A stretch of 64,000 nucleotides of DNA from NCBI GenBank assembly GCA_027186245.1, contig CP114492.1:5468501-5532500 (forward strand). The letters are read 5' to 3'. Origin of the DNA: Coriaria nepalensis. Lineage: Eukaryota; Streptophyta; Magnoliopsida; Cucurbitales; Coriariaceae. Both the position numbers and the translations under genes were made by a program. Of the stretch, positions 1 to 10,742 are shown piece after piece (the first letter of the stretch is position 1; the number at the start of each line of letters is the position of its first letter). Below the pieces are notes generated by a model. That model saw nothing but the letters and a program-made list of their open reading frames with translations, searched no databases and was not told the DNA's origin.

Positions 1-504
1 AAAAAAATTAATATTAGAGATATATAAGAAATGATTTTCATTCTTTTTCACCTAAAAAATGACTTTTTGTAATCATTAAACAAAATATTTTTAAAAAATT
101 AAATTTTAAAATACATGAATTCTTAATTATTTTTCTTTTTTGATTTCCAACCCCTCATTAACACTAAAATAGGATTTTTCCCCTTTTCTTTTAAGATTTC
201 GAAATGCGGTAAAAATTCTCATTTTAGAAAATTTAGGTGCATTTAGTGAGAAGACACAAATTTTTTTATAATTATGGATGATTATAGAAAATTTTTAACA
301 TACTAATATGAAGTTAAATACTTATTAGAGATCCGACTGACCCATTCTCATTTATTATGTCATATCAATAGTGAATTAATAAATAGGAATACACGTATAT
401 TCTACAGAATGTCCAAATCTCTAAAACCACATTTCCCATCTTGAGCCCATACAACATATTCAAGAAGCACAAGACCTTTTCCAAAATCATTAAATAGCTT
501 ATCA
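1..504. other. AT-rich DNA, no gene seen
   Basis: AT-rich sequence with short poly-A and poly-T runs. No open frame, repeat end or RNA gene could be recognised. It flanks the left copy of the pararetrovirus relic. Confidence 0.5.
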
Positions 505-1200
505 GCATGCCTAGGCCTCCTGTTAAGGAGTATGTGCAATCTATTGGTCTAGATAATTGCCTAATCCCTGCCTCTAGCCGAATAATATGTTGACTTCACT
601 ATTGATCCACATATGGTATCTTAGTGGATGGCTGAAGGATATTCCCACCTTTATCTTGGAGTTATAAAGATAGTCCTTACGCTTCAAGGAAGGAAAGGTC
701 TACCAATTATAGTTAGACTTTCTTTTTAAAATTCCCTGTTCACCAAATATGACCAGGTGGTCATAGGCACCTCAATAATGATGCTGAACGCTGGAAGTGT
801 CTCTCCGACCTTTTATCCTAATTTTAATATCCCTTTAACAGATCCAAACATCTCAAGGTTCCTCAAGATTCAAGTTCAAATCGCAAGAATCAGTATGGTT
901 GTTAATTCTTACATGGCCACTCTACATCACCAGTTAGCATATCGATTGCAAGATGATGCTATCGATCTTCCTTTACCAAGAACATCAGTTGATACTCTGG
1001 TCATCACGACAAAGCGTGAAGAAGACATCCCCATAATAATCTAGATTCCAAGGCAACTAGCCAAATAACAACTTGCTAAACTTATGCCTCTAGAATGAAT
1101 TACAAACTATGAAAAGGTGTTCGAGGAAACAACCCCTATTGTGGTCTAAGAAGCAGAAATTTCTAGGCTCCTCGATGGTATAGTTAAAACTACTTTTTAG
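505..1200 (+). pseudogene. endogenous pararetrovirus movement-protein relic, left copy
   Basis: The clearest stretch is 757-1044. It reads AVIGT-like, then TLNAG-like (here MLNAG), then YPNFNIPL and YMATLHHQLAYRL, which is the conserved core pattern of the 30K-type movement protein of Caulimoviridae. Upstream, RKGLP is readable near 695-710, but the frame is broken by stops and indels between about 580 and 756. In the virus family this protein widens plasmodesmata for cell-to-cell spread. Here the fragment is dead and has no start, and stops also break the downstream frame. It leads into spacer and capsid sequence in the viral order. A homologous copy lies on the minus strand at 7,121-7,690. 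Confidence 0.75.
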
Positions 1201-2270
1201 CAACTCTCGCCTGAGCAAGCAAACCCAGTCTCCCACAATATGATGATCTCCCTAGTAGCCTTTGAGGGTGAAATTCCAATTCATTATTTCCATGCTGATG
1301 GATCCGTTACATACATGAACAAGATTAAAGGCCACTTTATTTGGGACACAGACCTAAATATATGTGCTCTGAACTGTTCCTGTAGGAGGCCCAAGAAGCA
1401 CAAGAAGCCTTGCTCTCCTATTTCTAAAAGGACATTCAGGTTGAATGACCCAGATTCTCTTTGATTGGCATCTGAACTCCTCAAAAGCCCCTAGACATCA
1501 ATGTCGAAGCGCTTAGAATCCTAGAAGAAGAAGGATTGCATGAGCCATCCCCTCCTCTGAAGATTGAGAATGCTCAAGTTCCAATCCCTTGTCACATGAC
1601 TTCATACTATGATGAAGACTTCCCTCCGCTCGAACACCATCATGACAAAGTTCATCATGCTAAAGACTCTCTGGTCTTGATTCTGACCTCCAAAGGATCT
1701 ACTCAGCTCTATGATCCTACTTATGGAAAAAAGGTAATGGAAATCTGAGAACTCAAACGGTGGATAGGATTCACAAGGATATGATAAGAACAGGATGATT
1801 GTTACTCCCTCTTATAATTACCCCTTTTCCAGCTCTACTCCTTGTGTGCCCTCTATAGAAGAAGATTATTCCAGGCAGTTCAAGATGACCATGAAGTGTA
1901 CCGGAGGAATCCCATTCAAGTTTCCTCACCTTCTCAATGGTCCCCTTCTCCCAGACCCTAATCTCTTAAACAAGGTACGAAGCATAAGAAAGTAGAATTC
2001 TCATATGAGAAGGCCAAACCTTTTTGAAGGGCCTTTACCATCTCAGAGCCCACTCAACCTATTTCCTCTAATTAAGGATTCTTAGATGAATCAGAAATGG
2101 CTAACATTTCTAAAAATTTCATAGCCACCACTTGTAGCCGTGCTTCTAGCTCCCGATCCAGAAAAGAATCTCCGCCTCTTCACGAGGAAGAACCTTACGT
2201 CGATGAACCAGTTGATAATAATGAATCTATCCAGCCTTCTAGATAGGTTCCCCCCGACAAGACCTCTAGT
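1201..2270 (+). pseudogene. pararetrovirus polyprotein spacer between movement and capsid regions, left copy
   Basis: Broken frames (for example 1240-1464, 1536-1748 and 1795-1995) lie between movement-protein and capsid homology. Short readable pieces are EIPIHYFHADGS, KGHFIWD and a cluster rich in Cys, Lys and Arg (CSCRRPKKHKKPC). The same pieces recur on the minus strand at 6,061-7,120, so this is one homologous unit and not random open frame. An acidic stretch (EEEPYVDEPVD) lies just before the capsid region, near 2,185-2,215. The function of this segment is not recognised. Assignment rests on position and on the paired copy. Confidence 0.6.
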
Positions 2271-2276
2271 GGTCCA

Positions 2277-3060
2277 TTGTTCACTTTTGATGGAGTAGAT
2301 CCAAAAGATTGGCGAGATAAGGTCTATGAATACGGTGCCTGGATTGACTTGCAAATGACCAAGACTGATAGGCCCCTTAAAGAAATCCTTAGAGAATTCA
2401 CCTCCAGATTCACAGGCACTCTAAGGGACTGGTACCAAGCATTGAGGGATTATAGGAAACTCCAATTATTTTGCGGCTTTGAAGCTTCCCAAATTTTGGG
2501 AATTATATTCAAAGAATCTATTGGAGATTTACAACTCATCGATAAACAAGCAAGACAAGAGTACTTCGAGATGCGATGCTGCTCCCTTAAGGGCAAAGAT
2601 TTGAACATGCCTTTTAAAAGGACGTCACATAAGTACTACATGTTAAATGACCTCAATGATGAGACTTTGTGACATGTTTACATAAACTCTCTTTTAAAAA
2701 GTTACAACCTGAGCTTCATAGGCACACATGGCTACTTCCCATAAAGAAATAAAAGATGTCTCTGTTGGAGAAATCCATCATATGGCCTTGCAATCTTTAG
2801 AAAAGATATGTGATACTCAAACTCTCTTCTCAAAGATGATGCATAATAAGGTCTATAAAAAGCCTTACGTTAAGATTAAGTGTAAGCCTGATAAGTGTCA
2901 TCAGTCTAAGAAGAAGCACCACTTAATTCCTTTGGAAGAAAAGAAATTAAAGAAGTTTAGATACTTTAAAAAGAAGAAGAAGAGGGACATGAATAAATAT
3001 ACATGACGTTTCATTTGCAAGAAGAAGAGGCACTATGCAAAATAATTCCCTACCAAGACT
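2277..3060 (+). pseudogene. pararetrovirus capsid-protein relic with degenerate zinc knuckle, left copy
   Basis: Frames 2277-2672 and 2728-3006 carry a capsid-like helical region (FDGVDPKDWRDKV, FTSRFTGTLRDWYQAL) followed by a very Lys-rich tail (2,930-3,000). Just past the stop at about 3,004, the pattern ICKKKRHYAK marks the remains of a CCHC zinc knuckle. Its first and last Cys codons are lost. The order of capsid body, basic tail and CCHC is typical of caulimovirid capsids. A frameshift and stop near 2,670 and the stop at 3,004 break it. The minus-strand copy at 5,060-6,060 keeps the first knuckle Cys, so the damage here is local. Confidence 0.72.
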
Positions 3061-3234
3061 AAACAGTCTGCAAAGACGATCAATCAGATTCAATCTTTAA
3101 AACCCTCCCTAGACTCAGATGTTGACCTGAAGTCTCGGTATTTTAAACAATCTCAAATTGATGCAGACATAGTTTTCGCCCTTCCTCACTCTAGTGATGA
3201 TAGTTTCTCATCATAAGAGTCTGACACTTCCTAT

Positions 3235-3500
3235 TCTTCCATCTACCATCTCCAAAACTTGCAGGCTCCTAGCTTATTTGCCACTATTCCCTAGAGCCCA
3301 CATGTTTCGGCCCAGATCCTCATAGAAAACTATGGAAGGCTAATTGATATCATTGCCTACATTGACACAGGAGCCTATAAGTCAATGATGGATCTTAAGG
3401 TCTTACCCTCTCATCTCCAACACTTTTAAATCAACTAATGGAGAATTGTTCACCACCAACCAAGAAGGAGATAGGGATTAGGCTCTTCCCCGACTACATT
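3235..3500 (+). pseudogene. pararetrovirus aspartic protease relic, left copy
   Basis: The segment around 3,344-3,420 reads IDIIAYIDTGAYKSM. The D-T-G catalytic triplet is intact at 3,364-3,372 and is followed by VLPSHL. This is the retropepsin-type protease expected between capsid and reverse transcriptase. Frame breaks follow near 3,425-3,470, so no full-length domain remains. In the minus-strand copy the triplet has become D-T-R. Confidence 0.72.
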
Positions 3501-3559
3501 ATATAAACCAAATCGATAGGTAATCCTTTTCTGGGGAAAGATCAACTGTTAGGATGAGA

Positions 3560-4455
3560 TACGTATTGTCTATTCAAGAAGCTAAGAATTCTTCTTAATG
3601 AGATTAAGTTTAAGAGAGACTTTAAGTCTATCTTAAACCACCAAAAAATGTTATCCGCTGTAGATTCTATCTATAGTTTTGAGTTCTTCAAAAACCGGAT
3701 CCGTTCCTTCTATATTGAAAGCCATGCAAATTTTAAACATCCTAAGCCTCTATGGCATAATCCGTATTTCTATGTAACTATTTCTTTCAACATGAATGAG
3801 GACGCAAGCACCCTACCAAGGCATCACATCATGGTATGACTCCCTTAGTTCAATTAGGAATGAATGCCAAATCCTCCTAGAATAAGGCCTCATTGAACCT
3901 ACCACATCCCCATGGGCATGCCAAGCCTTTTACATAGAAAAAAAGGACATAAAAGGCTCACAGCAGGAAGAGGCTTGTTATCGATTACAAGCTACTCAAC
4001 TGGTTTCCATAGGATGATAAATTTCCTCTGCCCAATATTTCCACTCTATTGGTGCACTTGGCCAAGGCTAAGGTCTTCTCATGTTCGACTTAAAGGGTGC
4101 TTTCTGGAAGTTGGGAATACATCCTACAAACCGTCCCAAAACTGCCTTTTGTATTCCAGAAGGACAATACCAGGGGATAGTCTTACTTTTCAGCCTCAAG
4201 ATTGCCTTGTCTCTTTTCCAAAAGGTGATGACCAGGATTTTCCCACCGATCCTTTATAGTGCCTTCATCTATATAGATGACATCTTGTTATTTAGTCAAA
4301 ATAATAAAGAACACTTTAGCCTCCTATCTAAGTTATGTGACCTCCTTGGCCATTATGGGATCATGCTATCAGAACAAAAGAGTTTTATTGGGAATAAGGA
4401 AGTATATTTCTTGAGAATGCATGTATCTAACTTAAAAACTCGAAGTTATAGATAG
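3560..4455 (+). pseudogene. pararetrovirus reverse transcriptase relic, left copy only
   Basis: The N-terminal part is scattered over three frames (3648-3839 and onward). The core at 4081-4455 is open: MFDLKGAFWKLGIHP, then RPKTAFCIP, then YIDDILLFS with YIDD at 4,270-4,281, then HYGIMLSE. FDLK...FWQ/KL.IHP with YIDD and PKTAF is the Caulimoviridae pattern. A stop follows at 4,453-4,455, and no RNase H region is seen before the junction with the inverted copy near 4,490. The enzyme would have copied pregenomic RNA to DNA. Here it is a truncated relic with no start codon in context. It forms the unpaired loop of the inverted repeat. Confidence 0.8.
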
Positions 4456-4489
4456 GATCTAGGGAGGATAACATTTTTTGGTGGTTTGA

Positions 4490-5059
4490 GAATTGAAGTC
4501 TCACTTAAACTTTATGCCATTGGGAATAATTCTTAGCTTCTTGAATAGACAGTACGTATCCCATCCTAATAGTAGATCTTTCCTCGAAAGAGGACTCTGC
4601 CTATCAACTTGGTCCATACAATGTAGGTGGGGAAGAGCTTAATCCCTATCTTCTTCTTGGTTACTAGGTTGGTGGTGAAAAATTCTCCATTAGCTGCTTT
4701 AAAGTGCTGGAGATGAGAGGTCTTAAGATGAGAGGGTAGGACCTTAGGATCTATCATCGACTTATAGGCTCTTGTATCAATGTAGGCAATGATATCAATT
4801 GGCCTTCCATTTTTTCTCTGTGAGGATATGGGCAGAAACATGTGGGCTTGGGGAATATTGGAAAATAGGTTGGGAGCTTGCAAGGTTTGGAGATGGAAGA
4901 TGGAAGAAGCAGAGGTGTCCAACTCTTATGATGGGAAACTATCGTCATTAAAGTCGGGAAGGGTGAAAACCGTGTCTGCATCAATTTGAGATTGTTATGA
5001 ATACATATATTCCAAGTTAGCATTTGAGTCCAGGTCAGCATTTGATTATATTTGAAGAC
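4490..5059 (-). pseudogene. pararetrovirus protease relic, right (inverted) copy
   Basis: The minus-strand frame 4922-4566 reads IDIIAYIDTRAYKSM near 4,745-4,800. This is the counterpart of the left-copy protease, but Gly of the D-T-G triplet is Arg. Downstream it runs KVLPSHLKTS and KKKIGIKLFP to about 4,570. Homology to the left copy continues to about 4,490, matching left-copy sequence near 3,640. No reverse transcriptase follows because the two copies meet here. The Gly loss alone should abolish protease activity. Confidence 0.68.
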
Positions 5060-6060
5060 TTTTTGATCTTGGTAGGATATTGTTTTGCATAGTGCCCCTT
5101 CTTTTTGCAAATGAAACACTAGGCAGATTTATTTATGCCCTTGTTCTTCTTATTTTTGAAGTATCAAAACTTCTTTGATTTCTTTTTTTCTGAAGGGATT
5201 AGGTGATGGCTCTTCTTAGTACCACACTGACACTTATCAGGCTTACACTTAATCTTAAGGTAAGGAGTTTTACAAATTTTATCAAACTTGGACTTATTCT
5301 GCATCCTCCTTGAGAAGAGAGTTTGAGTATCACATATCTTTTCTAAGGATTCTAAGGCCATCTGATGGATTTCTCTAAGAGAGACATCTTTTATTTCTTT
5401 GTGGGAAGTAGCCATGTGTCTGTGAAGCTCAAGTTGTAACTCTTCAAAAAGAGAGTTCATGTAAACATGTCGCAAAGTCTCGTCATTGAGGCCACTTAAC
5501 ATGTAGTACTTATGCAACATCCTTTTGAAGTGCAGGTTCAAATCTTTGGGCTTAAGGGAGAAGGATCCCATCTCAAAGTACTATTGTCTTACTTGTTTAT
5601 CAATGAGATGAAAATCTCTAATAAATTCTATGAATATAATTCCCAAAATTTGTGAAGCTTCAGAGTTGCGAACTAATTAAAGTTACCCGTAACCCCCCAA
5701 CGTTTAGTACTAGTCCCTTAGTGTGCCTCTGAATATGAAGGTGAATTCTTTAAGGATTTCTTCAAGGGGCCTATCAGTCTTAGTCATTTGCAAGTTAATC
5801 TAGGCACTGAATTTATGGTCCTTATCTCGCTAATCTTTTAGCCCTACTCCATCAAAAGTGAACCAGTGACCACTAAAGGTCTTGTCAGGGAGAACCTATT
5901 TGGAAGGCTGGACAAAATCAAATCTATCAACTGGTTCATCGACGTAAGGTTCTTCCTCATGAGGAGGCGAAGATTCTATTATGGCTCGGAAGCTAGAAGT
6001 ACGGTCAGAATGGGTGGCCATAAGCATTTTAGAAATGTTAGCCATTTTTTATTCATCTAA
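5060..6060 (-). pseudogene. pararetrovirus capsid-protein relic, right (inverted) copy
   Basis: Frame 5571-5164 carries LNLHFKRMLHKYYML, LNDETLRHVYMNSLFEELQ and a Lys-rich tail. A zinc-knuckle remnant CFICKKKGHYAK follows at about 5,080-5,120, with Tyr where the last Cys should be. The amino side reads EEEPYVDEP and TKTDRPLEEIL near 5,750-5,960, interrupted by stops. By eye, aligned stretches match the left copy at roughly four of five bases, so the copies are not a recent duplication or an assembly echo. Confidence 0.7.
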
Positions 6061-7120
6061 GGATTCTAGATCAAAGGATATAGGTTGAGTGGGCTCATAG
6101 ATGGTGAGGGCCTTTCAGAATGGCTTGGCCTTCTCATTTAAGAATTCTAGTTTCTTCTGCTTCCTACCTTATTTTGGAGGTAAGGGTTTGGGAGAAAGGG
6201 ACCTTTGAGAAGGTGAAAAAACTTGAATGGGATTTCGTTGGTACACTTCATGTAAAAATTATCTTGTTCTTATCAATATCATTATGAATGCTATTCACCT
6301 CTACTTTGAGTTCTTGAATTTCCTTTTCCTTTTTTTCAAAAGTAGGATCATAGAGCTGATGCTTGATCTAGTGGGCATAGGTCAGCATTAAGTTTTGCAA
6401 TACAGTCCTAGTGGTATAGGTCAGCATCAAGTTTTGCAATATAGTCATATAGCTCTAAGTAAATTGCTTGGAGGTCAGAATCAAGACCGGAGAGTCTTTC
6501 TGTTGTCTTCATTGATCTTTCAATAGCCTTATCAAGCTTTGTTTCAATAGCCTATAATATCTTGTTTGAGATTTGGCATTTTTCGTCTGCCAGTTGAGGA
6601 CCTCTTTGTCTTGGGATGGAAACTTTCTTCGGCCATCAGGGAGGAATATAAATGGTCGGGCCATAACCTGATGAACATTGCCATGATGGAGTTTGAGCGG
6701 AGGGAGGTCTTCATCATAGTTGGAAGCCATGTGACAAGGGTTGGAACTTGAGCATTCTTAATCTTTGAAGGAGAAGATGGCTCAAGCAATCCTTCTTCTT
6801 CAAGGATTTTAAGCGCTTTGACCTAAATATCTAGAGGTTTTGAGGAGTTTGGATGCCGACCTAAGGAGAATTTGGGTCATCCAGCCTGGACGTCCTTTTA
6901 GAAAGAGGAGAGCAAGGCTTTTTATGCTTCTTAGGCCTCATATAGGAGAAGTTCGGATCACACATATTTAGGTATGTGTCCCAAATAAAGTGGCCTTTGA
7001 TCTTGTCCATGTATGTAATAGATCCATCAACATGGAAAGAATGAATTGGAATTTCATCTTCAAAGGCTACTGGGGTGATCATCAGATTGCGGAAAACTGG
7101 GGCTATATGCTTAGGCAACT
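6061..7120 (-). pseudogene. pararetrovirus spacer region, right (inverted) copy
   Basis: This is the counterpart of 1,201-2,270. Frame 7118-6861 reads EIPIHSFHVDGS, KGHFIWD and RPKKHKKPCSP, parallel to the left copy. Frames 6789-6544 and 6730-6509 hold the part that follows. Stops and frameshifts break it in places that differ from the left copy, which suggests the copies decayed separately. No catalytic motif is seen. Confidence 0.6.
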
Positions 7121-7690
7121 GTTGCTAAAAAGTAGTTTTAACTAGACCGTTAGGGAGTCTAGAAATTTCTGCTTCTTTAACCATAATAAAGGTTGTTTCC
7201 TCAAACAACTTTTCATAATTTGTAAGCCATTCTAGAGGCATAAATTTGGCAAGTTTGTCTTTGGCTAGTTGTATTGGAATATGGATTATTATTGGGATGT
7301 CTTCATCACGCTTTTCTATGATAAGAAGAATATCGACTGACGTTCCTTGTAAAGGAAGATCGATAGCATGATCTTGTAATCGATATGCTAACTAGTGCTA
7401 TACAGTGGCCATGTAAAAATTAGCAACGATGGCAATTCCTACAATCTAAACTTGAATCTTTAGGAATCTTGAGATGTTAAGATTTGCCAGAGGAATATTA
7501 AAATTGGGATAAGAGGTCAAATATATACTTCCAGCATTTAAGGTCGTTATTGAGGTGCCTATGACCGCCAGGTCATATTTAGTGAACATGGAATTTAAAA
7601 GAGAGGTTCTGACTGTAACCGGTAGACCTTTCCTTCCATGAAGCATAAAGACTATCCTGATAGCTCCAAGATGGTGGGAATAATAAATAT
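7121..7690 (-). pseudogene. pararetrovirus movement-protein relic, right (inverted) copy
   Basis: Frame 7697-7446 reads HHLGAIRIVFMLHGRKGLP, then AVIGTSITTLNAGS, then YPNFNIPLANLN. This matches the caulimovirid movement-protein core and keeps more of the upstream part than the left copy. The stop at 7,446-7,448 separates it from the ATLHH/AYRLQDH-like continuation near 7,380-7,420. Homology to the left copy ends near 7,685, beside an AT-rich stretch. Confidence 0.75.
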
Positions 7691-8264
7691 ATATCAACTT
7701 TGGATTTAAATGTTTATTTCCCTATTTATTTAATACCATTCATTATTTATATTTTCTCCCAAAACAAAAAAACAATTTTTTTCGTCTTGTACTTTTACGC
7801 CCAACTAAACACTGGTATATCTAATCACCACCAACGCCTAGTACAGGAGCTATGTCAACGACACCAATACACACACACCCACAACAACCACCACTGTTAT
7901 CAAAATTTGCAAATAACTTGAATCGATCATGATAGGGGTTCGACCTCTATGGATCTTGGTTGATGTCTAGGTTCAAGCTAACCAGGCCTCCATTGATCTG
8001 GGTTTGAGTTCAAACACAAATGGCCTTGGCTTTTAGGTTCAAGCTGATGCGGGTTCGAAGATAATCCGAGTTACCGTGACTTATTCACGATTGATCTGGG
8101 CATTTTTCTAACCTAAATAATAATCAATCCGGGTTGTCTTCGAACTTTGATCATAACGATTGTGGCGACACAAAATTCGAGTTTCCTTTGAAGCCCAATA
8201 ACAATCAATTTAGATTCTTTTCGAACTCCGATCGTTATGGTGGTTGTGGTGGTTATGGGGCCCA
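7691..8264. other. intergenic, no gene; internally repetitive
   Basis: No supported gene. From about 7,935 to 8,260 there are recurring short phrases such as GGTTCAAGCT, TTCGAAC and CAATCAAT in both orientations, giving a locally repetitive stretch. It may be internal sequence of the retroelement whose LTR-like part follows, because the last 20 bp before 8,275 resemble the flank of the related repeat at 32,722. Confidence 0.35.
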
Positions 8265-9295
8265 CCTACTGACGTGATGTAGAATATAATCAGTCACATA
8301 CATAAGAACAATAATAAATTAGTTGAAATTATTCATGGAGAATCATATCTGTTCTATGAGAGCTTGATTCAAAAAGTTAAATTATTAATTAGTTTAATTT
8401 ATTAAATTTTTATCACACCGTACTACTAGTATAACTATAATGTCTTATTGATTTAATTAAAAAATATTTAATTGACTAATTAAATTTACTAAATATTAGT
8501 TTAATTAAGTTAAAGTCAAAGGAATATTTATTAAGGTCCAAGAGAATCTTAGTTGGTACTTAAAGAATTAATGGGCCGAACAGGCTCATGGGACAAGACC
8601 CAAATTATACATTATTTTACTTGTTAAAATTAAATAAACAATTTAGAATGCATAGACATAAAATGGATCAATAAAAAATTAGAATAGTTATTGAGCCCAA
8701 TTTTATTTCTCAAGCGTTTATTAAATGGACCGCGCTTTTAGGCCCATTGAAAAAGGCTTAATATTCATTTGTCTATAAAAGGAAGAGTTCACTCATCCTT
8801 TACGTTCCTTAGCAGCACAGCCGAAAGAAAGAGGGAGGAAAAGAGTTTTCTCTCATCTTTATTCCCAACTCACTCCAAGTAAAAAATTTTAACTCATGAA
8901 TTGAGATTAAAGATTAGAATCAAAGAAACTTAGTTTGTTTGAGTGGATTATGATTAGAGATTAGGCACTTGAATGGTTTGGAATCTTTTATTTCCGCTGG
9001 CAGAGCGGCGATGATGGGAGGCAGTGACTGGTGCAGTTGTGTAGGCTTGGAGTGTGTATATTCCCTCTTCCTCCTCCAATCATCCTCTCTGTTTTCTTAC
9101 ATGGACAAGTCCATATTTTTTAGTGAGAGAAAGAGTTTCTCATTTTAACCCAAATCTAATGATTTAGTCGATTCGATTAATCAAGAATCATAATTTTTTA
9201 AATATGCTTCCAACTGGGTTAATGTGATATAGACTTACAGTAGTATTTGAGCCTCGTGTTATGCCGAAAAGGTTTCTGCTATTTGATTGATTTTT
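8265..9295 (+). repeat. LTR-like repeat, unclassified retroelement
   Basis: Three observations support a retroelement LTR. First, 8,270-8,310 (TGATGTAGAATATAATC and following) recurs with few changes at 32,722-32,760. Second, 8,890-9,230 matches 26,378-26,710, including AACTCATGAATTGAGATTAA-like and GAGAGAAAGAGTTTCTCATT segments. Third, a TATA-type box (CTATAAAAGGAAG) sits at about 8,773, upstream of a pyrimidine-rich leader. No coding region belonging to it was found. The 3' end is estimated from where the similarity to the 26-kb copy stops. Confidence 0.5.
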
Positions 9296-9814
9296 TATGA
9301 TAATGAAATATTTAGTTTTTGTGTTTATTCATGACTTTTGAGTCATTTATGTGTGTTGGGAACAAACCAGAAATAAAATCGAGAAAGCAAGAAAACTTGA
9401 TTTATGATTCGCCGCCGCCAGCAATGGGCTTTACAATTGCTCGGTAGTGTGTGAAACATCAGTTGGAGGGAGTATGTGGCACTGCTCACTGGATGCACGA
9501 CATGGGGCCTAATGCTTCATGACACGCCTACAGCCACTGTGTCATGATAAATGAGGCTGTTATTGTTATTGTTTTTGTTATCTAGATTTTCCTGAACTTT
9601 CTGTTTAATTGGGTTTACGTAATTTTAATTATTTTGTTTAATTTTGAAATCCTTTTAAACTTAAAAATACTGGAAATTAAAATGATAACATGAAGAATTA
9701 AATGTTGTAAGGTATTAATTTTTTTTGGATCAAAATTGAAATTGTGAATCTTTAAAAATTGAATGTTGCAAAGTATTTGCAAAGTGTAATTTTTTCATGG
9801 GATTAAATCGGTTT
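9296..9814. other. intergenic, no gene seen
   Basis: AT-rich after a short GC-rich patch at 9,405-9,545. No coding frame or repeat end is supported. It separates the LTR-like repeat from the truncated 5' LTR of the gag-only element. Confidence 0.4.
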
Positions 9815-10727
9815 ATAGCAAAGTATGAGGGAATTTGACTAATTCAAGGGGCTTTTTAGAAAATTTGAAGGGTCTTTCCACAAAAGGAAAGGCTTGGTTA
9901 GGGCATTCCACCAAGATAGATCTTTGGTCATGCCATTCTCAATGACTAAATGGAAAATTTTAGACTTGAAGAGGGGATTTTCCACTTCACCTTACTCACT
10001 AAGTAATATAGTTTTTCCACCTCCCTAAAATGGCTCATAAACTTGCTCACCAAGAATATTTTCTTGGCAAGTATTTTTGCTTGTATTTCAAGAAGAAGAG
10101 GTTTCATTTCCTTTATAAATAGTGCCCTCCACCGAAGAGAAAACGCATGATTAAGAACCTGCACAAAACTGGTTCTAGGCCACTACCCAATAGGACGAAA
10201 AACCTGAACAAAACTGGTTCTCTTCGCCTCAATTGTATATCCTCCCTCCCTAAATAATGACAAGGAGCCTGCAAGAAACCGACTCTACTTACCGTTAGAG
10301 AAGAGAAGAACTGACACAAAACTGGTTCTTCTCTACTTTACTAAAATCTTCAATCCACAGATCTTGTAGTTTTTCTACAAAGCATCAACTTGAACGAAGT
10401 AGTTTTTCTTTTGCTATGTAGGCTCTAGCTTAACATGATTTAAGTTAAACACTCATTCAATGTATAATATCAATTTCATCCTATAAGTTGTCTTTTATGT
10501 ATTTTACCATTATAGCTCAATAGATCTAATATCCAAGAATCTAGAACACTTTAGCTTTATGTTCGCTTCAATTACCTTCAATTTCTTGTAGTAAGATTAC
10601 TTTCAATTTACGAGTTTTCCTTCAAATTTTATCTCATTTTTTTTATTGTCCTTTACTTTATTGTCATAAATGCACTTTTTTAAAGGAAAGCTAGCACGAT
10701 CCGAAAAAATTTATTTGCTTAAAAAAA
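9815..10727 (+). repeat. 5' LTR (truncated) of the gag-only element
   Basis: Matches the 3' LTR in two blocks: 9,815-9,920 with about 13,195-13,300, and 10,365-10,690 with about 13,315-13,640. Shared phrases include AAAGGCTTGGTTAGGG and TATTTTACCATTAT. About 0.4 kb (9,920-10,360) is absent from the 3' LTR. The first 280 bp of the 3' LTR (12,919-13,195) has no counterpart here, so this copy lost its left end. Confidence 0.6.
10158..10335 (+). repeat. four imperfect copies of a 19-bp motif inside the 5' LTR
   Basis: CCTGCACAAAACTGGTTCT at 10,158 recurs as CCTGAACAAAACTGGTTCT at about 10,203, in a weaker form at about 10,268 and as CTGACACAAAACTGGTTCT at about 10,311. Spacings are about 45, 65 and 43 bp. 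They fall in the part missing from the 3' LTR. Repeated motifs in LTR U3 regions are often promoter elements, but no function can be assigned here. Confidence 0.55.
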
Positions 10728-10742
10728 TTAGCACGCTCGGTG

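Larger units (their letters stand above)
638..7690. repeat. large imperfect inverted repeat formed by two pararetrovirus copies
   Basis: Left arm about 638-3,640 (+) and right arm about 4,490-7,690 (-) carry the same order of movement, spacer, capsid and protease sequence. About 850 bp of reverse-transcriptase sequence lies between them. Matching landmarks are the RKGLP segment (about 697 and 7,630), the EIPIH segment (about 1,270 and 7,045), the zinc knuckle (about 3,010 and 5,115) and ATTGATATCATTGCCTACAT (about 3,345 and 4,795). A transcript across the whole unit could fold into a long imperfect hairpin; that is inference. Confidence 0.8.

Noticed and set aside
10158..10335. Repeats with regular look considered as a CRISPR array
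   Set aside because: Four imperfect copies, uneven spacing, plant nuclear context inside an LTR; not a CRISPR array.
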